NCBI GenBank assembly: GCA_905480105.1
Contig: CAJQPC010000058.1
Coordinates: 1 to 45,874 of the forward strand
Reading direction: 5' to 3'
Length of the DNA stretch: 45,874 nucleotides
Source: an uncultured bacterium
GTDB lineage: Bacteria > Myxococcota_A > UBA796 > CAJQPC01
Positions 1 to 9,046 of the stretch are shown here, piece after piece; position 1 is the first letter of the stretch; every line of letters starts with the position of its first letter. The translations under genes were made by a program, and so were the position numbers. A model generated the notes under the pieces. That model was given only the letters and a program-made list of their open reading frames with translations. It made no database searches and was not told where the DNA came from.

Positions 1-1
1 T

Positions 2-2113
2 GTACACGCACAGGACCGCCAGTGGCAGATGGATATGGTGCGACGCATGGCATACGGCCGAACGGCTGAGATCCTGGGCCCCGACTTTGCCGAGTTCGAC
101 GCATTTATGCAGGGCTTGCAGCTCCAAGAACGGGCCAAGGCCAGCCTAAAGAACATGACCCCCGACACGCGCTTTCAGTTGGCCGCCTACGCACAGGGCG
201 TGAACGCAGGCGCAGAGACCTCGAAGGCGCCACCAATCGAGTACCGACTGCTGGATTCGAACCCCATCTGGGCGCCCTGGACCCCCGTGGATTCCATGGC
301 CATGACCTTCCTCCAAAGCCTCATCCTGAGCTCGGGGCAGTGGCAAGAGCTGGCGGCCTTTGAGCTGCGAGACAAGCTGGACCGGGACGATGTGGACGCC
401 CTGTTCCAGCTCCTGGACACCACCCCGCGCACAGATCCCTACTGGGAGCAGCTGCGCCAGGCGGAAACCGGAGCCTACACGTCGGAGTTCCAGGGATTTA
501 TGGACATGATGGGTCCAAAAGGGGCCGACGGCGAGGCCAGCAACGTCTGGGTGGTCGGCCCGCAGCGCTCCAAGGGCGACGCACCGATCTTGGCCAACGA
601 CCCCCATCTCCCTGTCCGGGTGCCCAACGCCTGGTACGTCTACGAGGGCCAAGGCGGCGATCTACACGTGGCCGGTGCGAGCATGCCAGGGCTTCCCTGG
701 GTGGTCAGCGGGCACAACGGCGCGATGGCTTGGGGCGTGACCAACCTAATGGGCGACTACGTGGACTACGTGGTGCTCGAGCGGGACGGGGACCAGGGCT
801 ACATCTTGGCCGGCGAGCGCAAGACCCTCCAGGTGCGAGAGCAGACGGTGGCCCTGCCCGAGGGGCTCTCGCAGTCACACAAAACACAGTGGACCGAGGT
901 GGGCCCGGTGGTGACCGAACTGAGCGGGACCCACATCCTGGCGCTTCGCTGGACCGCCCTGGAGCAGCCCGACGGCAGCCCAGATCTTTTGCGCGCGATC
1001 AGCCTTGCACCCGACATTGAGACTCTGTTCGCCCTGGAACTTGAGCAGCCGATCACCGCATTGAACATCGTCTTTGGTGACAGCGCAGGAAACATCGCCT
1101 ACCGGGCTGTGGGACAGCTCCCCACCCGCGAGGCCCACACGGGCCGGGTGCCTTACCCAGGCTCCTCCGAGTACCACGGCTGGAGCGGCATGGTGGAGAA
1201 ACACCCCCAGGTGATCAACCCCACCAACGGGATGCTGGTCAGCGCCAACGCCCGTCCCCCGGAGTTGGAGGACGCCGATGCTCCCGAGACCTTGGGCACC
1301 GCCTTCATGCAGCCCTGGCGCGAGGACCGAATCAAGGACCTACTGCTTGCAACCAACAAGCACAGCCTGGCCACGATCGCCGACGTGCAGATGGACACCT
1401 TGGACACCCACTCTCAAGCCACGATGGGCCCCATGCTGGAAGGCCTGGAGCCCAAGTCCGTGGGCGCACAGTGGGTGCTGGAGGCCTTGACGGACTGGGA
1501 CTTTCAGACCCCCGAGCGCAGCATCGCGCCCCTGGTCTACGCCGAGCTGCAGAAGCAGTTGGTGATCCTGGCCCTGGAAGAAAAGGGCCTGGACTCTGCG
1601 CAGATCGACCTGGTCTTGCGCCTGTCCTCGCCCGGGCGCAGCTTGCTGGACACACCCAGTGGACTCACGCACTGGGTGCCTGACCCAGACAGCACCACGC
1701 GCACCGCCATGCTTCGTGCACACGACAGCCTAAGGCTTGTCTATGGCGAGGACAGCACCACCTGGAGCTGGGGTGCCGCTCACAAGGTGCGCTTTGCACA
1801 CCCCTTCGGCGTGAAGGTCTTGGACGCCGGTGAGTTAGACCGCGGCGGCTCCGGCAACACCGTCAACGTAGGCGCGTTCAACTGGGCCCGCAGCTACGAG
1901 ACGACCTGGATCCCAAGCATCCGCGTCATCACCCCTCTGAACGACCCCAGCCAAGCCACGGTGGTCATGCCGCCGGGTCAGTCCGGACATCCAGGCTCCC
2001 GCAACTATCAGGACCAGCTTCGAAGCTGGAAGACCGGTGGCAGTATTCCCCTCTGGTACACCGACGCCGACGTGGAGCGGGCTGCGGAGTTCACCCTGGT
2101 GTTGCAGCCTTAG
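2..2113 (+). CDS. Penicillin acylase family protein (5'-truncated by window edge)
   Basis: N-terminal nucleophile amidohydrolase of the penicillin G acylase / acyl-homoserine-lactone acylase family, normally exported and self-cleaved into alpha and beta chains. The frame is open to the window edge and the residues before the first Met (AQDRQWQMDMVRR) already match the conserved alpha-chain block, so the true start and signal peptide lie upstream. Counting from the Met at 29, the beta-chain nucleophile is Ser171 in EASNVWVV. It is followed by the family blocks ILANDPHL, PGLPWVVSGHN and MAWGVTNLMGDYVD. The C-terminal part contains GGSGNTVN and PGQSGHPGS, also typical of the family. The substrate (beta-lactam, acyl-homoserine lactone or other amide) cannot be told from sequence. 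The 3' end overlaps the convergent kinase remnant by 23 nt. Confidence 0.9.
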   Translation, partial: VHAQDRQWQMDMVRRMAYGRTAEILGPDFAEFDAFMQGLQLQERAKASLKNMTPDTRFQLAAYAQGVNAGAETSKAPPIEYRLLDSNPIWAPWTPVDSMAMTFLQSLILSSGQWQELAAFELRDKLDRDDVDALFQLLDTTPRTDPYWEQLRQAETGAYTSEFQGFMDMMGPKGADGEASNVWVVGPQRSKGDAPILANDPHLPVRVPNAWYVYEGQGGDLHVAGASMPGLPWVVSGHNGAMAWGVTNLMGDYVDYVVLERDGDQGYILAGERKTLQVREQTVALPEGLSQSHKTQWTEVGPVVTELSGTHILALRWTALEQPDGSPDLLRAISLAPDIETLFALELEQPITALNIVFGDSAGNIAYRAVGQLPTREAHTGRVPYPGSSEYHGWSGMVEKHPQVINPTNGMLVSANARPPELEDADAPETLGTAFMQPWREDRIKDLLLATNKHSLATIADVQMDTLDTHSQATMGPMLEGLEPKSVGAQWVLEALTDWDFQTPERSIAPLVYAELQKQLVILALEEKGLDSAQIDLVLRLSSPGRSLLDTPSGLTHWVPDPDSTTRTAMLRAHDSLRLVYGEDSTTWSWGAAHKVRFAHPFGVKVLDAGELDRGGSGNTVNVGAFNWARSYETTWIPSIRVITPLNDPSQATVVMPPGQSGHPGSRNYQDQLRSWKTGGSIPLWYTDADVERAAEFTLVLQP

Positions 2114-2492
2114 GCAGCACATGGCCGTAACGGCAAAGAGCTGCGGCCAAGTCTTCCTGCTGGACCGGCTTGCTTAGAACGTCTGAAGCCCCACTGGCCA
2201 AAGCCGCTGACCGGTCTTCCGCAAAAGCGTTGGCGGACAAGACCACCACGGGCAAGTTGGCCATCGCGATCAAGAAAAAGACTGTAATGCCGCAGACCAG
2301 GTGCCCGATAAACTCTCGACTCTCCCCGAAGCGGCGAAGAATCGGTGCCAAGCAGGCCATTGGGACAGAAAAAGCCATGGACGCGAGTGCGGTGGCCGAC
2401 TCACCAAACATCCAACTGGCGGCGCCCACCAAAGCGGCGCTAGCCGCAATGATCATTGTGCCGACCCAAACCTGGCGAAAGCGACTGCCCAA
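2091..2492 (-). pseudogene. Internally deleted remnant of a hybrid histidine kinase
   Basis: A 133-codon open frame made of two unrelated pieces. Residues 1 to about 78 are hydrophobic membrane-sensor sequence (for example FGESREFIGHLVCGITVFF). Residues from about 79 are the last third of a receiver domain: LPVVVLSANAF, then AALASGASDVLSKPV with the conserved Lys-Pro, then a final helix. The HisKA and HATPase domains and the phospho-acceptor Asp are missing. Both ends can be aligned by eye with the intact hybrid kinase at 24518-26275, around its first membrane segments and its LPIIALTAN...GKPI end. The simplest reading is an in-frame deletion joining sensor to receiver tail. The only start in the frame is a TTG with no good Shine-Dalgarno; an in-frame TGA lies 16 codons upstream. 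It could still be expressed as a small membrane protein. Confidence 0.65.
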
Positions 2493-2620
2493 CTTGGCGT
2501 GACGGGCGTCTATGGCAACTCTCCAGCGCCACTCTCAATCTAACATTGGGCAGCCACGACAGGTCAAAAACGGCCTTTTCTACGGCTGTGAAGTAGAGAG
2601 ACCCTGGTTCTTGAGCGTGC

Positions 2621-3499
2621 TTATGTGGATGAAAATGCCTGAGCAAGAACGTCTGAGAGTTGCGGGATGTCGTCTTGTTGGAGGGTCAACACGACCCTGT
2701 CCTGGCCCACTTCCATCCTTACCTGGCCCACGTCTATCCTTGTCTGGTCCAGCTCAAGAGACAAGCGGTCTCCACCCCTGAGAAGAAGGGTGACGCGCGC
2801 TCCGCCACCGGCCATCCAGCTCACGCGCACCCCGACTCCCCGCACCAAGCCGGCCAGGCGTGGCACCCGCTGCTCTTGCTCCCACTCCAGCCGCAGACCA
2901 TGGTCCTGGGCAGCCCGTACCCAAGGCCCATAGTGGGCAACCTCCAACTCAGAAAAGACCTGGATCGCCTGCAAGAGCCAAGGTTCAAGCAGGGTAGGGT
3001 CACAGCACCCATCCAGCTCGATCCATGGTCCATCCCTTCGAATTGGCCGAGCAGCCCTGCCTAAAAGCAGACCGTCTCCCAGGAAACTGTCCCCCTCAAA
3101 ACAGACACTGGGTACCCCGTGCACCTTCTGAACAAGCGCGCCGCTGGCCAGGCTTAGGCCAAGCTTGGGCATGCCTTGTTTGACCCCGACGCGCACCGTG
3201 CTGAGATGTCCTGGCCGGCCCCCATGCTTTCGATCGAAACTCTGCACCCGGATCAGCCGCCCCTGGAAGCTGCCCTGAAGCACGTGGCGACACAGCAAGA
3301 CCTCGGGCTCGTCAGCCTGTATTTTTAGGCCCAAATCCGCCGCAGTCTTGGGCCACGGGGAGTCTGCTTTGGCAGCCAAAAAGTCATCGTGACGCTGCAC
3401 ACCGGGCGCGATGGTCCGCATTTTCCGGAGAACCGAGACCAGGAAGATCAGGATCCCCGCACTGCAAGCGAGAAACATGGCGAGGAACAAGGACTCCAC
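2621..3499 (-). CDS. Membrane-anchored protein of unknown function
   Basis: A 292-aa protein I do not recognise. The chosen GTG start is preceded by a purine-rich AGGGAGGGG element 3 nt away. The frame is open further upstream, but that part is antisense to the permease gene and looks non-coding. One N-terminal membrane segment (about residues 3-23, rich in Leu, Phe, Ala and Ile) is followed by a basic stop (LRKMR), suggesting a single-pass anchor. The remainder is a globular domain of roughly 250 residues with alternating hydrophobic strands near the C-terminus (VRMEVGQDRVVLTLQQDD), with no catalytic motif I can name. It is divergent from the ABC-2/ECF operon with 84 bp between the two starts, so the two may share control sequences. 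Confidence 0.7.
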   Translation of the reverse strand: MESLFLAMFLACSAGILIFLVSVLRKMRTIAPGVQRHDDFLAAKADSPWPKTAADLGLKIQADEPEVLLCRHVLQGSFQGRLIRVQSFDRKHGGRPGHLSTVRVGVKQGMPKLGLSLASGALVQKVHGVPSVCFEGDSFLGDGLLLGRAARPIRRDGPWIELDGCCDPTLLEPWLLQAIQVFSELEVAHYGPWVRAAQDHGLRLEWEQEQRVPRLAGLVRGVGVRVSWMAGGGARVTLLLRGGDRLSLELDQTRIDVGQVRMEVGQDRVVLTLQQDDIPQLSDVLAQAFSST

Positions 3500-3583
3500 G
3501 ACCCCCTCCCTAACCCCGACAAGCCCGAGGCTGGATGGGTTAAACCTCAAGCTGCACAAAAGTGCTGAACAATTGGGAGCGCG

Positions 3584-4300
3584 ATGCGCACGGTCCTGGC
3601 GATCTACAAGCGTGAGCTGGCCAGCTACTTCAACTCGGCGCTGGCTTACATCATCGTACCGGTGTTTCTGCTCTTGGTCGGGCTCTTTTCCCTGTACCTG
3701 AACGACCTCTTCGACGCCGGGCTTGCCACCCTGCGCACGGTCTTTTTCTGGGAGGCGATGTTCTTCTTGCTGCTGATCCCAGCGGTCACCATGCGCCTGT
3801 TCGCAGAGGAGAAGCGCACCGGTTCGCTGGAGCTCTTGGTCACTCTCCCAATCACCGAAAGCCAGCTGGTTTTGGGCAAGTACTTCGCGGCCCTGACCTT
3901 GATCTTGATTGCCGTGACCCTGACTCTCTCCTACCCCCTGACCCTGGCCACCTTGGGTGACTTGGACTGGGGTCCAGTCCTGGGCGGGTACCTGGGACTG
4001 GCATTGATGGCCGCGGCCTATACCGCCATTGGGACTGCGGCCAGCTCCGTCACATCCAACCAGATCGTGGCGTTTCTCGTGGCCATGAGCCTGTGCCTGG
4101 TACCCTACGTGGTCGGCTTTTTCTTGAGCGCCGTGCCATCCAGCATCCTGCCCGTCGTTCAATACCTAAGCTTTGACTATCACTTTGGCGGACTATCTCG
4201 TGGGGTAATCGACACCCGAAACCTGATCTTCTACGGAGGCGTGGTGCTGCTCTTCCTGCACACAGCGGTCTTCGCACTTGAGCAGCGGAGGCTGGCATGA
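3584..4300 (+). CDS. GldF-like ABC-2 type permease
   Basis: A 238-aa integral membrane protein with about six hydrophobic segments. It belongs to the ABC-2 permease group that includes GldF and NosY. Diagnostic features are the start TVLAIYKRELASYFNS, the amphipathic block RLFAEEKRTGSLELLVTLPI after the second membrane helix, and the following QLVLGKYFAAL. In relatives this subunit pairs with a separate ATPase and with GldG- and DUF4340-type partners. The two partners are present directly downstream, but no matching ATPase gene lies upstream, where the neighbour is divergent and unrelated. The ATG is preceded by a GGGAG at suitable distance. The stop overlaps the next start in ATGA. Confidence 0.9.
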   Translation: MRTVLAIYKRELASYFNSALAYIIVPVFLLLVGLFSLYLNDLFDAGLATLRTVFFWEAMFFLLLIPAVTMRLFAEEKRTGSLELLVTLPITESQLVLGKYFAALTLILIAVTLTLSYPLTLATLGDLDWGPVLGGYLGLALMAAAYTAIGTAASSVTSNQIVAFLVAMSLCLVPYVVGFFLSAVPSSILPVVQYLSFDYHFGGLSRGVIDTRNLIFYGGVVLLFLHTAVFALEQRRLA

Positions 4301-5937
4301 GAGAGAACGGCGCCGAAAATGCCACCAACGCGGCCAAGCGCCGTCCCATTCTGAAGGGAAACTCCTGGCTGCAGCTGATCTGTGTGTTGGCCATCGTGAT
4401 CTTCGGAAACCTGCTCGCCAGCCGCTGGTTCACCCGGGTGGACCTGACACAAGACCAAGTTTACACCCTGTCCCAAGAGGGAAAACAGCTCATCTCTCGC
4501 CTGGATCGGCCCTTGATCGTGCGGGTGTACTTCACCGGCGGTCTGGAGGCCCCCTACAACAACCACGAGCAAGCGGTGGTCGACAAGCTCGAGGAATTCC
4601 GCGCCTGGAGCCGGGGCCGCATGGAGCTGGTGGTGATCGACCCCACCGACGATGAAGAGAGGATGGCCGAGGCCCAGCGCTTGGGCATTTCACCTGTCCC
4701 CTATACCTTTCGCAGCGAGTCTCGGAACGAGATGCGCATGGTGTACATGGGCGCAGCCTTCCTGTACGGCGAGCGCCAAACGGTGCTGCCAGCCATTACC
4801 TCCGTCTCCACCATCGAGTACGACATCGCGCGCACCATCAAGGCTCTGATGGACTTTGGCCAGGAGCGCACCATGGGCTTTGTGGTCGGACACGGCGAGC
4901 CAGATTTGATGAATGGAACGGGCCCAGTCCAGCAGCTGCGCGCCGCCCTGGAAGCGAACTACACGGTCCAGAACGTTGATCTAAGCAACCCCGAGGGCAT
5001 CCCGGACGCCATCGACGCCTTGGTGATCGTAGGCCCAAAGACCACGATGGATCCCCTGGAGATGCTCCTGGTGGACCAGCTCATCATGAGCGGCAAGCCC
5101 GCTGCGTTCTTCCTACAGAACTTCCAGTTTGACCCCCGCCCGCCCAAGCACGCTGCGATCCCGGTGCTACACGGCCTGGAGCCAATGCTGGGGGCCTACC
5201 AGGTCGAGCTCAACCGCGACGTGGTCGTGGACCGCAAGAACAACGGCAAGATGCAGTTTCCCGTCCAACAAGGAAGCTTCCGCGGCACCGTGCCACTGAA
5301 CGTGCCCTTCATCCCGACCACCACCGATCTGGCCCAGGACAGCGTAGTGGTCAAGGATCTGGACACCATGACCTTCCCCTTCGTCTCGAGCATCGACGTG
5401 CCCCAGGATCTTCCGCTGGGGGTCACCGTCGAAGTCATGGCGCGCTCGGAGAAGAACAGCGGCCGAATCAAGTCGCCCAAGCTCTTCAATCCCCAGGTCT
5501 ATCAGCGCAGGGATCCATCGGAAGAGACCGGCGCCTGGCCCATCATGGTCACCGTCAGCGGTCCCCTGAGCAGCGCCTATGTGGGGCGCGAGATCACCGG
5601 CGAGACCGCTCCTCGAATCGACCAGGCTGAAAACGCTCGAATAGTCGTGGGCGGAAGTGCCGATTTTATCGCAAACAACCTGGCCTTTATGTCGAACCTG
5701 TCCGACTGGATGCTCCAGGACGAAGCGCTTATCGCGATCCGCTCCAAGGCGGTTCAGGTGCCCGTGCTGGAGGCGACCGACAAAGCCACACGTACCCAAC
5801 TCAAGCTGATCAACCTGCTCGGCCCTGGTTTGCTCCTGTTGATCTTCGGTGGCATTCGTCACCGCATGCGTGGCAAAGGGGGCGGTCCCATGCGACGCCC
5901 CCCCACCACACCCAGTGAGAACAAGGACGCGGCATGA
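4297..5937 (+). CDS. GldG-like ABC transporter accessory protein
   Basis: A 546-aa protein of the GldG / ABC_transp_aux group. It has a cytoplasmic N-terminus, a membrane helix at about residues 22-42 and then the hallmark sequence VDLTQDQVYTLSQEGKQLI. A long periplasmic region follows, beginning with an IFT52-like fold (RPLIVRVYFTGGLEAPYNNH; TMGFVVGHGEPDL). A C-terminal membrane helix (about 503-522, LLGPGLLLLIFGGI) ends in a basic tail. In known operons this protein partners the ABC-2 permease encoded just upstream. Starts and stops overlap by 4 nt on both sides, so translation is probably coupled. The process served is unknown; gliding is only one of several associations of the family. Confidence 0.88.
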   Translation: MRENGAENATNAAKRRPILKGNSWLQLICVLAIVIFGNLLASRWFTRVDLTQDQVYTLSQEGKQLISRLDRPLIVRVYFTGGLEAPYNNHEQAVVDKLEEFRAWSRGRMELVVIDPTDDEERMAEAQRLGISPVPYTFRSESRNEMRMVYMGAAFLYGERQTVLPAITSVSTIEYDIARTIKALMDFGQERTMGFVVGHGEPDLMNGTGPVQQLRAALEANYTVQNVDLSNPEGIPDAIDALVIVGPKTTMDPLEMLLVDQLIMSGKPAAFFLQNFQFDPRPPKHAAIPVLHGLEPMLGAYQVELNRDVVVDRKNNGKMQFPVQQGSFRGTVPLNVPFIPTTTDLAQDSVVVKDLDTMTFPFVSSIDVPQDLPLGVTVEVMARSEKNSGRIKSPKLFNPQVYQRRDPSEETGAWPIMVTVSGPLSSAYVGREITGETAPRIDQAENARIVVGGSADFIANNLAFMSNLSDWMLQDEALIAIRSKAVQVPVLEATDKATRTQLKLINLLGPGLLLLIFGGIRHRMRGKGGGPMRRPPTTPSENKDAA

Positions 5938-7304
5938 GCTGGTTGACCGACAAGTCCAAGCTTCTCTTGGTGACCGCAGCCGTGCTCGGCGGGCTGAGCT
6001 TTGTTCAGCCCGACAGCTTTGATCCCAACGCCGATCTGCCTTCGTTGGCGCAAGTCAATCGGGCGGATGTGAGCCGCATCGAGATCACCACGGGACAGGA
6101 AGAGACGGTGGTGATGGAGGGCTCCCTCGACGATGGCTTTGTGGTCCTGGCGCCCTACCAGGCCCCAGCCGACACCATCGCCCTGCGCCCCCTGCTGGCA
6201 CTGTTCGAGCGCGACAAGACCCGCATGGACGTGGCCGTGGATACCGGAAACCTGGCCGACTACGGCCTGGACGATGCCCAAGGCGTTCTGGTGGAGCTCT
6301 TCACCGACTCCGACGAGCCTGCGGTAAGCTTTTTGGTCGGCCAAGACCGTCCAGGAGGCGCCAGTTTTGTGCGTCTGCCTGGCTCGGACACCGTCTACCG
6401 CGGCAAGGTGGGCAGCCGCGCCCGATACGCCCGTGCACCCCTGGAGTGGCGGGACAAGATGGTCACCCAGGTGCCCGCCGGTCTGGTTCAAGAGATTCGC
6501 ATCGAGCCCATAGACGGCTTCACGACCGTCTTTGAGCGCCTGCCCGAAGGGGATATTCACTCGGAGGCAAGCGCCAAGTTTGGCAACTGGAGCTGTGCTC
6601 AAGCCGACTTTCCCGTGGACCAGAAGAGCATCGACGCCTTGGCCAAGAGCCTGACCGAGCTGCGGGCTGGACGGGTACTCAGCCCAGACTTTGACGGCGG
6701 CTTTGAGACCCCGGCGGTCGTGGCCCAGGTGCTGATGGTGGACGGTGCGCAGATCACCCTGACCATCGGCCAGCGCACAGCAGAGGGCGGCGCGGTGTTC
6801 CTAAAGCGCAGCGACCGGGACGAGGTCTATCTCGTCTCCGGCAGCCTGCGGGACCGTCTTTTGCGTCCCATTTTGGCCTACCGGAACCGCATCCTCTTCA
6901 ACTTTGAGCGTCTGGACGTGCGGGATTACATCCTCCAGGACGACTTAGGTCGCGCAGTGCTCACGCAAAATGCCAGCACCAACATGTGGTCCTTTACCGA
7001 GCCGGTGAACATGGACACGGACGTGCTGGCGGTGACCCAGTCGGTGAACACCCTTGCGGATCTACGGGCCGACGCCATCGATCCGGAGATTAGCCAGGAA
7101 GACGCTGGACTGACCGGCGACCCAAGCACGCTGACCGTTCGCATGCGAGATGGCAGCAGTCAGACCCTGATGATCGGTCTGCGGCGGGACTTAAAGGGGA
7201 CCCTCTACACCTACGTGACCCGCCCTGAGCTGCTGCCCAACATCTACCTGGTGCGCACCGACACCCTCACGCACCTGCGTGTTGGATTTAACCGCAGCGA
7301 GTGA
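5934..7304 (+). CDS. DUF4340 domain protein
   Basis: A 456-aa protein with an N-terminal membrane anchor (about residues 9-24) and two or three repeats of the DUF4340 unit. The repeats carry phrases such as VSRIEITTGQEETVVMEG, LADYGLDDAQGVLVELF, VSFLVGQDRPGGASFVRLPG and, near the C-terminus, LTVRMRDGSSQTLMIGL. DUF4340 proteins are commonly found as the third member of GldF/GldG-type operons and are probably periplasmic partners; the molecular role is not established. It starts in the ATGA overlap with the GldG-like gene and ends in a GTGA overlap with the following lipoprotein/S-component gene. Confidence 0.85.
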   Translation: MSWLTDKSKLLLVTAAVLGGLSFVQPDSFDPNADLPSLAQVNRADVSRIEITTGQEETVVMEGSLDDGFVVLAPYQAPADTIALRPLLALFERDKTRMDVAVDTGNLADYGLDDAQGVLVELFTDSDEPAVSFLVGQDRPGGASFVRLPGSDTVYRGKVGSRARYARAPLEWRDKMVTQVPAGLVQEIRIEPIDGFTTVFERLPEGDIHSEASAKFGNWSCAQADFPVDQKSIDALAKSLTELRAGRVLSPDFDGGFETPAVVAQVLMVDGAQITLTIGQRTAEGGAVFLKRSDRDEVYLVSGSLRDRLLRPILAYRNRILFNFERLDVRDYILQDDLGRAVLTQNASTNMWSFTEPVNMDTDVLAVTQSVNTLADLRADAIDPEISQEDAGLTGDPSTLTVRMRDGSSQTLMIGLRRDLKGTLYTYVTRPELLPNIYLVRTDTLTHLRVGFNRSE

Positions 7305-9046
7305 GCTCCCTTCTCCTGCTGCTCTTCGTGCTGGCTTGTGCCGGCCCGAACACGCCTCCCATCGCAGAGCCCACACCCAGTGGCGTTCAGGCGACAGGCC
7401 TAGCGCTGAGTCGTATTGAGGTCTTGGACCCAGCTGGACGGGTGCTCGCCACCCAACGTGCGGACCCTGCTGTAGAGACCTTGGCACTGTCGCTGCCTTG
7501 GCCGGGCTCCGGCAGCTACCAGGCCCGCATCACCGATGCCGAAGGCGTGCACACGCTCTCCCTGCAGGTAGATCTCTCCCCCTTGCTCTGGTGGGTAGAG
7601 GCTCCGGTCGGCCAGACCCGACAAACGCTACAAGACAACGGCAGCCTGACCTTGGCGCTGCCCGAGGAGACCACCGCATCGGCCTTGATCCTGCAGGCCC
7701 AGAAGGACGGGAACGTACAGGTGCAGCTGGGCTCCCAGACCCACAGCCGTCGTTTGCGCGCCGGTGAACCCTGGAGCTTGCCCTTGGACCTGGTGCCCGG
7801 GCAGCCCCTGGATCTGGTGGCCACAGCCCAGGGAGAGAGCCTGCACAGCACCTTGCTCCCACAGGTCCTGTCCACAGAAGAGATGGCCCAGCAGGTGCGC
7901 ATCACCGCACTGCGCTTTCCAGCCGGCCCCAACGGCATCCCCGATCCCTCCCGGCCCAGTGACCGCGTCCAGCTGCCCGCCCCCTGGTGGTCCGCCACCT
8001 TGCACCGCTTGGGCCTGGGAATCCGTGCCCGAGACCAGTGGGCCCCCTGGGCTTGGCAGGCAGTCGAGATCGAGAACACCGGCCCCGAGGCGGTCAACCT
8101 GGTCCTGCGCAGCTTGGTCCTGGAGCTCGATGGCAGCCCAGCACAAGCCTTCAAACCCAGGGTGCGGGAGGCGGATGACGGATCCGGTCGCGTGAGCGTT
8201 CTCCTCCGGGTCCCAGCAGGGGGCCGCGCTACCGCCGCTCTGCCCCTCTTCGTCAACGAGGCCATGCTGGGCCTGGACCAAGCCCGCAGCAAGAAATGGA
8301 TACAGCAGCTCGAGCTCATTCCGCTCGGCAGCACCCGCCCCCTGCACACCGAGCGCCGGCCCCTGCACGTCTCCCGTGGGAACAGCGTCGCCAGCCTGGG
8401 TCTGGTCTTGGCGCTGCTCGCTGCCGTGGGCGGGACCGCCCTGCTGCTCATCCGCGGCAAGAAATGGCTGGCCGCTCCAACCTCAGAGCTCATGAGCATC
8501 GCGCTCTTTGGCTCCCTGAGCTTCACCGTCGGGGCCGCCGGACGCCTGCTGACCACTGGCGTGGCCACCGTGCTGGGCCCTTTCGCCGTGTTCCTCACTG
8601 CATTGGTCGACGACTGCTTGCGCTACAGCCTGCTGGCTACCCTGCTCACCTTGCTGCCCAAGCCGGGCACCGCAGCCCTGTACCTGCTCACCGGCTGGCT
8701 GCTCTCAGGCGTTGTCCTGGGCGCATTTACACCCACCGACCTGCTCTTTGTGGGTGGTCGGGTACTCTGGCTGGAGGGCGCGCTCTACCTGTTTGGGATC
8801 ACGCGCAGCCGAAGCTGGCTGGATGCCAGGCCGGCCGCAAGGTGGCTGCGTCTTGGGTTGGCACTGGCTCTGGCCAGCGCGGCGTCGAGCGCGACGGGCA
8901 TGGTCCTGCACGTGGTCCTGTACCGACTTTTCCTGGCCCCCTGGTATGTGGCCGGCGTTCTGATCGGTCCTGGATTCCTCTACGTACTCTTGGCCTGCGC
9001 CGCGGCGCTGCCCTTCGCGGACTCCCTGCGGAAGATTCAGCGATGA
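7301..9046 (+). CDS. Lipoprotein domain fused to ECF S-component-like membrane domain
   Basis: A 581-aa protein with a composite structure. The GTG start overlaps the previous stop. A very short lipoprotein signal (SLLLLLFVLAC) puts the acylated Cys at residue 13. Residues about 20-360 look like an extracytoplasmic beta-rich region. A membrane helix at about 365-385 ends in RGKKW, and residues about 395-575 form five or six further hydrophobic segments. These resemble the substrate-binding S subunit of energy-coupling-factor importers, with the stretch LLPKPGTAALYLLTGWLL recalling the YkoE type. The identification rests mainly on position, since a double ATPase and an EcfT follow with 4- and 1-nt overlaps. 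The S-component call is therefore inference, while the lipoprotein and membrane parts are visible. The substrate is unknown. Confidence 0.65.
   Translation: MSSLLLLLFVLACAGPNTPPIAEPTPSGVQATGLALSRIEVLDPAGRVLATQRADPAVETLALSLPWPGSGSYQARITDAEGVHTLSLQVDLSPLLWWVEAPVGQTRQTLQDNGSLTLALPEETTASALILQAQKDGNVQVQLGSQTHSRRLRAGEPWSLPLDLVPGQPLDLVATAQGESLHSTLLPQVLSTEEMAQQVRITALRFPAGPNGIPDPSRPSDRVQLPAPWWSATLHRLGLGIRARDQWAPWAWQAVEIENTGPEAVNLVLRSLVLELDGSPAQAFKPRVREADDGSGRVSVLLRVPAGGRATAALPLFVNEAMLGLDQARSKKWIQQLELIPLGSTRPLHTERRPLHVSRGNSVASLGLVLALLAAVGGTALLLIRGKKWLAAPTSELMSIALFGSLSFTVGAAGRLLTTGVATVLGPFAVFLTALVDDCLRYSLLATLLTLLPKPGTAALYLLTGWLLSGVVLGAFTPTDLLFVGGRVLWLEGALYLFGITRSRSWLDARPAARWLRLGLALALASAASSATGMVLHVVLYRLFLAPWYVAGVLIGPGFLYVLLACAAALPFADSLRKIQR

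Noticed and set aside
3500..4162. N-terminal extension of the minus-strand frame that ends at 2621, antisense to the ABC-2 permease
   Set aside because: It is Gln/His/Gly-rich low-complexity sequence mirroring the permease codons, and a GTG with a good ribosome-binding site at 3499 gives a coherent membrane-anchored protein.
7516..8598. 360-codon minus-strand frame inside the lipoprotein/S-component gene
   Set aside because: Composed mainly of Arg, Ser and Pro as expected for an antisense frame of GC-rich DNA; no motif and no start signal.
8296..9042. Plus-strand open frame running into the double ATPase
   Set aside because: It is an alternative frame of the S-component gene; the ATPase begins naturally at the ATGA overlap at 9043.
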